NCBI GenBank assembly: GCA_964035575.1
Contig: OZ037858.1
Span: 806,001 to 870,000, forward strand
Source of the DNA: Rhynchopus sp. YZ270_cl-10
Taxonomy: Eukaryota > Euglenozoa > Diplonemea > Diplonemida > Diplonemidae
Direction of reading: 5' to 3'
DNA length: 64,000 nucleotides
Part shown: positions 38,559-50,046 of the stretch, one piece after another
How the letters are laid out: the number at the start of each line of letters is the position of its first letter
Position numbering within the stretch: position 1 is the stretch's first letter
Translations under genes and position numbers: made by a program
Notes under the pieces: model-generated
The model's database searches: none
Seen by the model: only the letters and a program-made list of their open reading frames with translations
Told to the model about the DNA's origin: nothing

Positions 38559-40824
38559 CAGTGCTTTTAGGAAACGTGGGGAAACGCACGTTTCCCAAAA
38601 AACTGGGAAACGGAAACGTTGGGAAACGGGAAACGTTGGCGTTTCTTTGTTGGAAACGTTACGAAACGTGGTTTTGGGAAACGTGAAGGGAAACGGGGAA
38701 AACAAAAAAAAACCCCCCGCGACGATGTCTTTATCACCACAGCGTCACAACAGGAACAACATCACAAAAAATTGTACATGAGTGGTGACAATACTCAGTT
38801 GGGACATCATAAAAGATGTCGGGATGGCTTCCAAACTGATCTGAGGACAGATACTGCACTCCGCCCAAGCTGAGATTGTTACAACCCCACCCAAGAAAAA
38901 ACAAGTCGCTGAGATTTTTTTTTGAGGTCAACCTACCTGGGGTTCTTTATTGGATACCAACAAAGACAAAAAAGTAGGTGTTGAAAATGCGCAGTTTCAA
39001 CAGGAAAAAAACACAATGAAAACAAAGAACGTAAAAAAAAACAAAAAAAAACAAAAAAAAAATCATCCTTCGATTCCATCCACACTGTCGTCTCCTAGCA
39101 CCACCTCGTCAAGCTCCCAGTAACCGGCCACGACGTGGGTGGTGGACGTGTTCCTCTTGTTGTACAGAATGCGTGTAAGTTTGTCAGCCGTGCTGGCTGA
39201 CAACCCATTGCGCTTCCTGGTTTTTACGTCGCCGTAGCAGCTCCAACCTCTCTCAGCCGCACCAACAGATGAAGTTTGAGCGAGCATGATTGTTGCCAGC
39301 TCTTTGAGCAGAGGCCATTCTGCTCCGAACATGGACCACCACTTGTGTCCACCCCACTTCGACGCGATCGCCTTTTCTTCTAGTACACCGAAATTTTGCG
39401 TGCTCCAGTTTTCGTACTCTTCCAAAGCTTGCAGTGCTTTCTCTTCATCATAATACCGCAGCAGCGCCTCCTGTAGTAAAGCAGATTATGCGAAGGTCAC
39501 CTGCCATACATACCTTCAGCCCTGCTTTAGACTCATCGTCATCCCTCGCTGTCAGGCGGAATGTTGGTGACAGTGCATGTGCCGCGTTGTGGATGGGGGC
39601 TGCAACGTATTTCCATCTGGTGTTCACCCTGTCTGCAATTTTTTGCTTACGTGCTGCCGTGAGGAATTGAGTTATGGGTAGCGCTTCGATGTTCTTCTTC
39701 AGCTCGGCGAAACCCTCCTTCACGTACTCCACGGAAGCGCTGTTCCCCGACGCGTCGTCGTTGTCGTAACGCTTCAACACGGTGAAGATCACATCTCCAA
39801 TGTGCCACGCCCCCTCCAGCTTCTTCCAGAAGGCGTCCTGGAGCACAACCGACGCCCATTCGGTAGCTGTGGCCTTCGCATCCGCACTCCTTAGCTGAGC
39901 CTTCCACTCGCCAAAGCCTTCACCAGCAAACATCTCACGCAGCGGCCCTTTCAAGTCCAGCAACCGTTGCATCATGATAAAAAAGCTTCCAAAGCGAGTG
40001 TCCACAGGTAGCAGCAGCCTCTTGTCGGACCTCTCCTCAAGAAGTGTGACCAAGCGCTGGCGTGTCTTCACCCACTTCGCCAACGCCGTAGCTTTGTGCA
40101 CGACTTCATTGAAGTATTTGAATTCTTCCTTTGTGCTCGCTTTGGAGGAGTCACCTAGATCTTCTAAAAGAAGATCATAGGTGTGGAGAACACAAACAGA
40201 CGTTAACACCTTCTCAACCCGGGCTCGAATTAAGGGGAGGGCCTCCTTGCATGCCCCATCAACACAAATGTGTATCAGCTTCGACCTTACCTCCTCGGGG
40301 ATAAGCACAGGAAGGGAGCAGATATAGTCTGCGATCGCGGCCATAGTTTTTCTCTTGCTCGTCTTGTTATCCACATAGTACGTCGATGTGGACGTACTCA
40401 CGATCCCGTTAAAGATGGACCTGTCGTTGCAATCAGTCCAGCCGTCCGACAATAACGACAGCCCGAACTTTGCTTCGGCAAGCATGCCCTTTTCGCAGAG
40501 TTTGTCCATCTCTGCGACGTACTCCTGCAGTAGTCATCCGCCTTCCTTTTGGGCATTATGCAAATCTACGGTATAAATGTGTTTGTCTGAAGTGCAGAAA
40601 GCGTCGGAGAACGGGGGAGAAAAGAGAGAGGAGAAAACAAGCGGGGAGGGGATACACAGACGTGCGACTTTTCGCGAGGGTCTTGAGCGTTTTGTCAAAT
40701 ACTATGTGTTAACTAAAGAAAACCCCTTGCAACGTTTCTTTAGCGTTTCCTCAACGTTTCCCAAGAATCTGGGAAACGTCAACGTTTCCTTTTGGGAAAC
40801 GTTGACCGTTTCCTAGGCGCACTG
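38559..40824 (-). mobile_element. second hAT element
   Basis: 2.27 kb. The ends CAGTGCTTTTAGGAAACG and, reversed from 40824, CAGTGCGCCTAGGAAACG are flanked by the 8-bp duplication CTCTAGGG (38551-38558, 40825-40832). Dense subterminal GGGAAACGTT repeats in both orientations fill about 100 bp at each end. It carries one transposase gene with an intron. The ends differ from those of the element at 16332, so it is a separate family. The N-terminal part of its transposase appears to be missing or in a poorly visible exon, so this copy may not be autonomous. Confidence 0.93.
39063..40509 (-). CDS. hAT transposase (DUF659 type), two exons visible, N-terminus uncertain
   Basis: Exon 1 is 40509-39514 and exon 2 is 39470-39063. 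They are joined across a 43-nt intron with GTATGT...ACAG and read in one frame to 467 residues. Exon 1 has the DUF659 hallmark LSLLSDGWTDCNDRSI, then HICVDGACKEALPLI and LLPVDTRFGSFFIM. Exon 2 carries the C-terminal hAT dimerisation segment: WPLLKELATIMLAQTSSVGA, AERGWS, and TRKRNGLSAS. No BED zinc finger is present. Upstream of the ATG the frame stays open only to 40530, where ACTGCAG could be a splice acceptor. A short MPKRKADDY peptide lies there in another frame, so an upstream exon or a small frameshift is possible. Confidence 0.8.
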
Positions 40825-40907
40825 CTCTAGGGTGCTACACTAATACAACCAAGTTTTCAAAATACGACTAAGGTTCATTATTGTTGTGTGATAACGATTG
40901 AAACCAA

Positions 40908-40942
40908 GGAGACCAAGCCAGGCTTAGGTTCATCTTATAAAC
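40908..40942 (+). repeat. short dispersed repeat A
   Basis: GGAGACCAAGCCAGGCTTAG then GTTCATCTTATAAACTTTT. Confidence 0.6.
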
Positions 40943-42854
40943 TTTTCTGTCGTTTTCTTTGCCAACAAAAACACAATCACACAGGGTGCGGGCAGAGGCA
41001 AAAACTGAGTAGGCGGTTACCCCTTGGCAAAAGGAAAATAATTTTTTGTGTCACGTCTATCAATAAAGTAGACACGAGCGTCAGGGGGGGGTGGTGGTGA
41101 TGGGTCATTCCTTCAGTAGAAAGTGAAAGAGGATAACGATAATATGAAAAAGTGGGTAAAAAAAAAAAAGAGATTGGAGGTGGAGACCTGTGTAGTGGGT
41201 TGGTTAACACTGCGTTTCCAACATATTTTTTTTTAAAAAGCAAAAAAGGAATCTTCGCTGGGAGAGGGATTAGTAAGGGAACAGAATATGAGCGCAAAAA
41301 TAAAAAAAAAGTATGTATCTTAGCCCTTTTGGGGTGATTGTGTATAGAAGAACCAAGTAGGGTGATTGTCGATATCACAAGAAAAAGGACCAGGGTTTTT
41401 TTGGCCAGAATTTCTTCTTCTGAAAATCTCTGCCACATTCTAAAAGGGTTAGTGTCGTCTGTCATCAATACCCAACCTTTTCGGGTTCGCAGAACCTATG
41501 GTTTGAGTCGTCGATACTAGAAAAATTTAACAATGAAAAAGGTTGTTTTCACACACAAAAAGAAAACGAAAAAAACGAACAAGGAACACAGAAATACAGA
41601 AATACACTGGTTTATTTCCTCTATGCATTCTTTTCTTGAAAATAATTGAAAATAATGTATATGAAATAATTTTGAACCCTGATGTGATAAAGTTGTCTTC
41701 GTTTCGCTCGAACAGGAAATGCTACTCCGTTTTGTTTTTTTTTTTCGAGCAGTAAGCAAAGCGGGAAAAAGCGTTATCACACAAAATATCACATATTTCT
41801 GCAAATGGTTCATAATAAGCCTGTTGCCTCTGTATTGTAGACCTGTTTTGCTCCGTTTATCCAATATCTAGAGACTTCTTAATAGTACAGTGCTCGGGAG
41901 GACTTCCCCAATTCTTGTATTGTTTTTAGTCTTTTTTTGAATCCTACCCCATGGAATTTTGAATTGCTGCCAACCATTTTTCAAGATATTTTTTTTTTCT
42001 CTCCCGACAGTTTGACAGTTTAACCCCTTCGCGCATTTTCCCTTTTTAAAGGGAACCAAACATATGATAGACATCTCAGTCTGGCAGTGGCGTTTGCTGC
42101 TTTATAAACGATTCTTTTTTTTTTTTCTTCTTTGATCACCATGTCTGGGTATCCTAGCCCCTTCGGGTGACATTAAGTACACGAACCCCCTTCGTGGATG
42201 GACATGCGTTTGCGTTAAATGCCTTTTTTTTTTTCACACTTTCATTGGAATAATATTTTTTTTTTGGATTTTGAACACAATATCATGACACAGTTTGGTT
42301 AGAGACATTTTGCATTGTTTCATAAACTCTTTTTCTATCGGTTTCTTCGTTGACGGCAACAACACGAGATAGACGCCATGCCTTCTCTCTCGCTATGACA
42401 ACTGTCAACCCTGATAGACCATATCACAAGAGTTATATGATGCATAAGGTGGTGCAAAAAGACAATGTGGCACAAAAGAAATAGGCCAGTGGCGTAGAGC
42501 TACACAGACAAACAGATCATTTTTTTTATGGGTTAACTTCTCTAAGACCCAATCCATTCTCGTTTTATACCCACTTTTGAAAAAATGGGGTCGAGAAGGT
42601 ATTGGGTGGGGTTGGGTAAAGAGAAAACCCCCTTTATATAAAATGTCAGTTTTGACAAATCCAGTGTTGTTTCCGTGCCAAGCTACAAAGTAATCTTTTT
42701 TGTAGCCGGCTGTGGCTTGTGTTTTCAACGAGGATGTACCGTTTTAGTCTTTCCAAAAAAAAAAAAGCCTTGTTAGGTCAAAAGGATATCAAGTTTTCTG
42801 TGTGTCAGGGATTGTCTGAATTGTCTCCCTAAAAAAAATCTGGACTGGGCTAAA

Positions 42855-42892
42855 TAGGTAACCAAAAGCGAGAGGCTTAGGTTCATCTTACC
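42855..42892 (+). repeat. short dispersed repeat A
   Basis: AGGTAACCAAAAGCGAGAGG then CTTAGGTTCATCTTACC. Confidence 0.65.
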
Positions 42893-44104
42893 AAAATTTT
42901 TTTTTTTTTTTTTGGGGGGGTGTTTTTTCTTTTTTATTTTGGCGTGTTTGGTACCGTCGTTAACCCAAAAGGTTTGTTTATTGTTGCATTTCTTCGAATT
43001 TGTCCACATTTTTCTAACCGTGTTGTCCCCCAGGTTCTTATCTTCCTTGGCGGGAAGAGGAATTTCTTGAACCGAGAGTTCCCCATAGATAGTTGACCGA
43101 AGTGACTAAGCGCATGAGGCTTGAGTCTTATTGCCTATATTTCTTTTGATGCATCGTGTACGTGTCATGTGTTGTGAAAGAGTGAGGTGTGTTCGTGTCG
43201 CCTGTACACACTCACGGTTTCTCAATGCCTGTCTGATCAAGGGAGTTGCCACAACCAACACCTTAAGGGCGAGAGGGAACTTCGCATTTGGGTGCTCTGT
43301 TGCTATTGGTGATAAAAGGGATAATCGTAGCATGTTCCCTGCATATGTGTCGTTCCTATAGGGTGCCGTTACGTCCTAATTAGTTAGGGAAAGGCTTTTT
43401 TTTGACCAACTTTCTTCTTTCTTTTGCCAAAAAGGGGCCTGTTTGAACAACCGCTGTCCCAACCTACAGCGGTTACGGAGAGGGGTATGACATAACAAAA
43501 AAAGAAAAAAAAAGAAAAAGAAAAAAAGCCTAAACGGCGAGACGTCAATTACCCGATTATTTTTTGCTGTTTTTTTTTTCTGTTTTATTTTGGAGGCAGG
43601 TCCCCATCCCACTCACACCCCCTTCTCCCCCACCCCAATTTCCGGGTTATTCCCGTTTAAAAAAAACTAAAAAGGGGGCTATGTATTGACCACTATTCTT
43701 TATCCTTCCACAGGGAAATACCTCCACCTCCCTACCACTCTCCTCCACTTCTGCGCACATCTATGAAGAAGAAGGGCGAATCACCCTCCCAGTACTTCGT
43801 GAACCCCCTTCTTCACTCCCGTGGTTACTTTCCTCTACGGGCCACTGGTAGGAGACAGTAGTAGAAAAAAACGCAATGTGGTCCGTCAAGCACCGCAAGC
43901 TTCAGCTCCCTCCCCCATTTTCCACATCATACAGCTACACAAACCCCCCCCTCCCCCCCCTTCTTTTGAGGCACACAACACAAAGCCACACCGAAGTTTC
44001 GTGAAGGGGCGTGTTTCCCTACCTCCCTCCCCTCTCCCGTTCCCCCCCCTCCCCTCCCCCCATCCCCTCTTTTCTTTCCCAATAACACTACACAAAACTT
44101 TACA

Positions 44105-45771
44105 ATGTCGGTGGTAACGGTTCAACGTGATTTGGATATGTTGGACCCGAGGTACACTTTGGAGAAGGTGATAGGTGCAGGGAGTTATGGGATGGTGCTC
44201 CGTGCAACGGACAAGAAAGCGGCAGGGGAGGAGCCTGTGAAGTGTGCGGTGAAGAAGGTGAGCAAGGAGATCTTCACTGATATGAACCTCGCAAAGCGGA
44301 TCCTGCGTGAAATCAAGCTCCTCGGGCACTTCAACAACGACAACGTGGTCGGACTCCGCAACATCCTTACACCCCAAACAAAGGACTTTAAGGAGTTCTT
44401 TATTGTCATGGACCTAATGGAAACCGACCTCAAAACCGTCTTTAAGAGTGGCCAGAAAATGACCAATGCGCACGTTCAGTACTTCCTTTACCAGATATTA
44501 AGAGCGTTGAAATTCATCCACTCTGCCGGTGTTATTCATAGAGACATTACCCCCGCGAACATTCTTGTTAACATTAACTGTGATTTGAAAATTTGCGACT
44601 TTGGTTTGGCGCGTGACGAGCCGAAGGAGGATGATCAGTTCCTTACCGACTACGTGACAATGCGTTGGTACAGAGCGCCTGAGTTGGTCATGGAGTCGAT
44701 TCTGTACAACGGTGCGGTGGACGTGTGGGGTGTGGGTTGCATCCTCTGTGAAATGCACGGCTCCAAGCCGCTCTTCCCAGGTAAGGACCGTGTCAACCAG
44801 TTGGACAAAATCGTTGATATCATCGGAACCCCCGCAGAAGCAGAGCTCTCCACAGTCGGATCCGAGGCCGCACAGAGATATATCAGAAAGAAGTCCCACA
44901 AACAGCGTCTCGACTTCAAGACGACCTTCCCCAAGGCAGACCCGAAGGTATGCAGGTTGCGTCAAACAATACAAAAATGGTTGTTAAACCAACCTCCTCA
45001 CCCGGGCCTATCCCTGGGCATCCAATGATCCCCGTTCGTTACCTGACGAGTGGAGGCGGGAGTAGGATGTAGTAGCGAGGTATCCACGAAACGAGGTATA
45101 GGAAGGTCTGACAGCTGCGTGGAGATCATATGGAAAAAAGCGAGGTGATTACACACGTTGTCAATTTATCAATTTATCAAAAAAAAATACAGGCAATCGA
45201 TTTGATGGACAAAATGCTCATGTTCCACCCGCAAAAGCGTGTCACAGTCACTGAGGCGTTGAGTCATCCATGTATGTCATTTTAAAAATACCATTTTCTG
45301 GTGTGGCTGAAAACGGGGTGTCAAAACCGTGCGAAAAAGTGTGATAAAATCCCCGTCAGCCACATCATTTTCTGTTTTCTTTGTCGTTACCCTTTGGACC
45401 GAGTTGGCTGTTGATGCAAAGCAAATGTGAAGATACACTACACTACACTATTCATCAAATGCCAAAGGCAATTATCGACACAACAACAACAAACAGACTT
45501 GGACGATTTGCACGACGAAGAAGATGAAGACGTGTCGGGTGTGAAGCAGTTCGACTTCGACGACACTGCGTTCACGTGCACTGCAGATGTCAAGTCTGCC
45601 ATCTATGATGAGACTGTTGCCTTCCACGCCACGCACCCGTCCACCGCACCGTCTGTGAGCAAAACGAAGCAGCCCGACAAGCTTGACGCAGTCGATGAGC
45701 AAGAAGCTGGCCGCGCAGCAAGCGGGATGCTTGATAAGCAAAACGTCGAGGACACCCAGTTCAGCACCTAA
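44105..45771 (+). CDS. MAP kinase with TDY activation motif (three exons)
   Basis: Ser/Thr protein kinase of the ERK/MAPK group. Exons 44105-44947, 45193-45271 and 45497-45771 give 398 residues. Seen: glycine loop GAGSYG (24-29), CAVKK with K50, catalytic loop HRDITPANIL (D147), DFG (165-167), activation motif TDY (181-183) followed by VTMRWYRAPE, and the MAPK C-terminal extension HPYLDDLHDEEDED...FDFDD...IYDETVAFH. The exon 2/3 junction completes the Tyr of HPY. The catalytic-loop Lys (HRDxKxxN) is Thr (HRDITPAN), which I recall in some kinetoplastid MAP kinases but could not check. Introns use GTATGC...ACAG and GTATGT...ACAG. The tail is acidic. Confidence 0.9.
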
Positions 45772-46724
45772 ACACACCACACACCCTCCCCACCTTTCGG
45801 GAAAAAAATACGGAAGGGAGCGAGCATGTAAAAAAAGAAACAAAAAAAAAGTTGCAAAAAAAACACCGACCTTTTCTATGTTTTCTGCAGGTTCAAAGAA
45901 AAAAACAAAACAACAACAAAAAAAAAAAAAAAAACAAACAAAAAAAATGGCAGTTTGAGAGAAGGAGGGTGGTTCTGTAGAGAAAAAAAACAAACAAAAA
46001 CAAACCAAAGGGGTGGGGGTGAGTGGTACTGGGATATGTGACCCGAAGCAGAAAGAAAGCAAAAAAAAAAGGGGGGTGGGGATGTGGAAGTCATGGCAGC
46101 ACCTTTTTTGTCGACTCTTTTTGCTGCACTTTTGCCTCTTCCAACACGCCAATACATATTTGTGCAACATTCCTCACATGCACACCCCTTGTATTTTGAT
46201 TTCTGCACAAAAAGAGATTGGACAGATACAAGAAATACTATTCCAATGTGAGGGGGGGGAAGTGTATGTGACGCAAGAGGCTCACACGCGGCAAACGGTG
46301 GGGGGTTTTTTTTTAAACAAAACAAAACAAAAACAAATGAAGCAAAAAAAAAAAGCAAAAAAAAAACACCAACAAAAAAAAAAAAAACGTTAAGAACATT
46401 CAGGTTGCTCGACGACGTACCGGTTCTACACTTCCCTCATTTTTTTTCTCGTTTTTTTTCTTTTTTTTTCTACTTTTTTTCTTTTATTTACAAACTTCTC
46501 TTCCATTGATGTGCACGAGAGGCACATTCATCTTACAAGCTTTCTTTTGTGCCTGCATCTGCTGGGATGTCTGCGCTAAAAAAACTATCTTTTTATTTTG
46601 TATCATAAGGAGCAGTCTAGAGAGATGCAAAAAGGGCAAGGGAATAACAGCACCATGAACCCCAACTCACCCCTTCTCTTTCACCGCTGCCATTTTTTTT
46701 TTTTTTTTTGGCTTAGTTGTCTTA
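45772..46724. other. homopolymer-rich spacer
   Basis: A-rich then T-rich low-complexity DNA. One repeat A variant near 46510-46545 (CACGAGAGGCACATTCATC). No gene seen. Confidence 0.5.
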
Positions 46725-46979
46725 CTGGGGGGGGGTCGAATAGTGGATCCCCCCTAAATAGTAGATCCCCCCTGTATAAATTTTTTTCCACATATTACCA
46801 CAACTACTCAAAACATGAAATTTGTTGCTTTATTGGACTCATCGGGCATTTTTGTGACCTGGACATGGGGGTCAGACTCCACTTTCGAGCACCTAAAATA
46901 GGGTCAAAAAAATTGGAGTCTAAAATTTAGGGGGGGATCTACTATTCAAAGGGGGGATCTACTATTCGACCCCCCCCAG
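46725..46979. mobile_element. 255-bp MITE-like element with G-run ends and TA flanks
   Basis: Left end CTGGGGGGGGGTCGAATAGT; right end is its inverse with small changes. TA at 46723-46724 and 46980-46981 suggests a Tc1/mariner-type target duplication. Inside each end a second direct copy of GGGGGATCTACTATTC follows. No coding capacity. Confidence 0.75.
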
Positions 46980-47445
46980 TAAGCATTGACAAGAAAATAG
47001 AATTGACAGAAGGTACGTGCCTGCAAATTGCTTTTCATTCAGTATTTGTTTCCACTCACACAATCATACAGCGTAAAAAGCATAACAAATTTGCGGAGCG
47101 ATAAGCGATTTTTTTGTTTTTTTATGTCCTGAAGTCAGATTCTATTTCCCTTTGTGAATAAAACAGAACCTGCAGCGAACAAACAATAAGAACAATAACT
47201 TTGTAAATTACTGCGGGGTAAAATACGAGCCCCCACCCCCACCCTTACCATGTGGCACTACCCGTTTTTGCATTTTTATGCGCACGGGGAAGCAAAACTA
47301 GACGATATCATCCGCCAACTGATCTTGATAACAATAAAAATATAACAGTGTTTTTCGTTGAACGCAGCGCAAGGTGAAAGGAATCAAGGGGAAATACTGT
47401 TATACAAGATCTGAACGTTGGCTTTCTTTTTTGTCTAGTTTCTTA
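46980..47445. other. spacer between the two MITE-like elements
   Basis: AT-rich, no gene or recognised repeat. Confidence 0.4.
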
Positions 47446-47747
47446 CTGGGGGGGGGGCGAATAAGAGATGTGGCATCTCTTATTAGGCGAACGGACGAGC
47501 CAAAAATAAAAAAATTTTTTTGGGGGAAAAAAAGCAAAAAGACAGTTTCGCCGGAGGCAAAAAAAATTTTTTGACCACTTTTTTGCCAGACCGGGTAGAC
47601 AGGGTAAAATTTCAAAATGTTTTTTCAAGATAAAACCATGTCGCATGCAAAAAAAAAAAAAAAAAAATACCCCCAAAATCTCAACCTGATCTCTTATTCG
47701 GCCCTGATCTCTTATTCACCCCTGATCTCTTATTCGCCCCCCCCCAG
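47446..47747. mobile_element. 302-bp MITE-like element, related to the one at 46725
   Basis: Ends CTGGGGGGGGGCGAATAAGA and its inverse, flanked by TA (47444-47445, 47748-47749). Near the right end CTGATCTCTTATTC is repeated three times in tandem with 2-3 bp spacers. The outer G-run and CGAATA are shared with the first element; the inner motif is not. Confidence 0.75.
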
Positions 47748-47749
47748 TA

Positions 47750-47947
47750 ATACACTACGTGTTTGGAAAAAAAAAATTCATTTTTCTCTTTTTCTTGCTC
47801 ACGTTGGGGGTCAAAAAAAATACACAAAGGGTGTGTTGTTGATTTTGTGTTGAGGCTTTCTATGTGTGCCTTTTTCGATAATAAAAGGGATATGAATGCA
47901 AGGTTTGGCTGTGTTGAGATGACAATGTCGTATGGCCAGATTAGAAA

Positions 47948-47991
<44 letters not shown>

Positions 47992-48442
47992 ATTTCACCC
48001 TGATGTAAAATTACGTTCTCTTGAGAATATTTCTCTTGCAAATGGCCTTTCAAGGCAACCAAATAGTGTTAAAGTCGAATACGGTCGGGGCCTTCGGGGA
48101 TTGGGGGTTGGGGTCGGGTGGTCTTTTTTTTTCTTCTTCTTTTTTTTTTTGGTTACGTTTCATTACTACACAGATTTTAAGTTGTTAAGTTGAACAGCGA
48201 CAAACACACAAAAGAGTTTAAAAAAAAAGCAAACAAAAAAAGTAAAGCAAAGGAAGACAGCAGTTTGGCTCTTCGCGGGAGTGGGGTGGGAGGGGGCAGC
48301 AGAATGTGTTTCTTGTTAAAATATACAAAAGCGAGGGGGAAGCTCTCGCACAAAACACACACACACACAATTCGGTTATGAATAAATTACAACAAAATAT
48401 CGTCATGTTACTTTCTCCGTAATCGCCCCCTATTCCCTGTTG
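47750..48442. other. homopolymer-rich spacer
   Basis: Includes T runs at 47959-47989 and 48123-48150. No gene seen. Confidence 0.4.
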
Positions 48443-48489
48443 CACCACACCCTCACCTTCCAGACAAGCCACACCACCCAAAACACAAA

Positions 48490-49458
48490 ATGAAGACCGC
48501 TCTGTCTGTGCTCGCCATGGCGGCAGCCTCGACTGCCCTGCCTGCGTCGTACGTGGAGATGAACGAGGGACTCCTGTGGGCCAACTTCAAGCAGACCTAC
48601 AACAAGCAGTACAGCGGTGCCGACGAGTCTGCCCGCCGTGCCGTCTTCAAGAAGAACATGCTGAAGGCTGCTGAGCGTGAGGCCGGATCCAAGACTGGAG
48701 TCCGCCACGGAATCAACCAGTTCACCGACCTGACTGAGGAGGAGTTCAAGGCGTACCACACCCTGAGCGTGCCCGCCAAGGAGTCCCCGAAGAAGCAGTA
48801 CACCGAGTCCCAGATCCTGAAGGTGAAGGCCGACTCTGTGGACTGGAGGACCCAGAACCGTGTGACCCACGTGAAGAACCAGGCACAGTGCGGATCGTGC
48901 TGGGCATTCTCCTCGACTGGAGGAATTGAGGGACAGTGGTCGAAGGACAACACCCTGACCTCGGTGTCCGAGCAGGAGCTTGTGTCGTGCGACAAGGTCG
49001 ACGCCGGATGCAACGGAGGTCTGATGGACAACGCGTTCCAGTGGCTTCTGGACAACCACAACGGAGACATCGTGACTGAGGAGGCCTACCCGTACACCAG
49101 CGGAGGAGGAATCACCGGAAGCTGCAAGTACGAGTCGTCGATGAAGGTCGGCTCCACCATCACCAGCTTCAAGGACCTTGCCCATGACGAGGACGAGATG
49201 GCAACCTGGATGATGACCAACGGACCGATCTCGATTGCCGTTGACGCGACCTCGTGGCAGACGTACCAGGGTGGAGTGATGGACAACTGCGAGTCCCGCC
49301 AGCTTGACCACGGAGTCCTCGCCGTCGGAGTGACCCCCGACTACTGGATCGTGAAGAACTCCTGGGCATCTGGCTGGGGAGAGTCTGGATACATCCGCCT
49401 TGCCCGTGGCACCAACCAGTGCCTCCTCAAGAACTCCCCTTCCCACCCGATTGTTTGA
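48490..49458 (+). CDS. cathepsin L-like cysteine protease, copy 1
   Basis: Secreted or lysosomal papain-family (C1A) endopeptidase, 322 residues. Signal peptide 1-16; I29 inhibitory prodomain about 27-88 with an ERFNIN-like helix and GINQFTDLTEEEF. The mature enzyme starts near VDWR (118). Oxyanion Gln131, catalytic Cys137 in QCGSCWAF, His274 in LDHGVLAVG, and Asn290 in VKNSWASGWGE. The C-terminal extension of trypanosomatid homologues is absent. GGIEGQW and GTNQCL give the kinetoplastid flavour. The leader contains a pyrimidine tract ending in CAG (48461-48463), also present in the two other copies. The protein is the same as copy 3 apart from silent changes seen by eye, while copy 2 differs in the centre. 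Confidence 0.95.
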   Translation: MKTALSVLAMAAASTALPASYVEMNEGLLWANFKQTYNKQYSGADESARRAVFKKNMLKAAEREAGSKTGVRHGINQFTDLTEEEFKAYHTLSVPAKESPKKQYTESQILKVKADSVDWRTQNRVTHVKNQAQCGSCWAFSSTGGIEGQWSKDNTLTSVSEQELVSCDKVDAGCNGGLMDNAFQWLLDNHNGDIVTEEAYPYTSGGGITGSCKYESSMKVGSTITSFKDLAHDEDEMATWMMTNGPISIAVDATSWQTYQGGVMDNCESRQLDHGVLAVGVTPDYWIVKNSWASGWGESGYIRLARGTNQCLLKNSPSHPIV

Positions 49459-50046
49459 GTGTTTATGCCACAACAATAGTGCACGTGTCTCGTCTCAAGT
49501 GGCTTCTCGCACACGCGAGCTGATGACGCAAAGAAAGCACACAGCAACGACAACGTTTCTTTATCGTTATTCCTTTTTATGATTTTATAGTTTTGTTTAT
49601 TTTTGGAATTATTTTTTCACTTTCAACATCTCGAATAGCGGACCACTGCTGTCATTTGGCATGAGTGGTCCCACCAAAACGTTGTGTTCCCCTTTTTTGG
49701 AATGCTACCACAACAAGGAAAAGTACACCACTGTGCCAACATTTTGCACACACGGGTACTTTTCTTCTGATATTTGTTTTTTTTATTTGCGAGTCCGCGT
49801 TGCTTTGTTTTACTCTGTGGCAAAGTGAAATATGTGTTCCTTCGCGTGTCCCAGACGGCCTCCCTTCTGAAGGAGTGTGCCTGTGGGCTTTTGTTTGTGT
49901 CCACTTTGCCAGATAGTATAGTACACACAGCCGCAGTTTCCTTAGTTTCCTGTATTCTCAACCCACGAACCACCACACGCCACACCTTTCCACAACAGAT
50001 CCTTTACTTCTGAAAGACAAAACAACACACATTTGACCTGTCCGCG
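49459..50046. other. 3' flank and leader between duplicated genes
   Basis: Repeated at 62730-63317. No gene; probable 3' UTR and polyadenylation/trans-splicing region. CTTTCAACATC at 49620 resembles the B-repeat tail. Confidence 0.45.

Larger units (their letters stand above)
40833..44104. other. 3.3 kb spacer with A repeats
   Basis: No gene recognised. A repeats lie at 40908-40942, 42855-42892 and about 43095-43130. A weak B-like segment is near 42180-42210. Extremely pyrimidine-rich DNA at 43890-44095 leads into the kinase gene and may be its RNA-processing signal. Confidence 0.5.

Noticed and set aside
46725-47747. Telomere-like G runs
   Set aside because: The G runs are ends of short inverted-repeat elements flanked by TA, not tandem telomere units.
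48430-49476. 348-codon minus-strand frame opposite the cathepsin gene (similar ones at 55995-57029 and 61530-62747)
   Set aside because: Antisense shadow of a clear protease gene; no family features.
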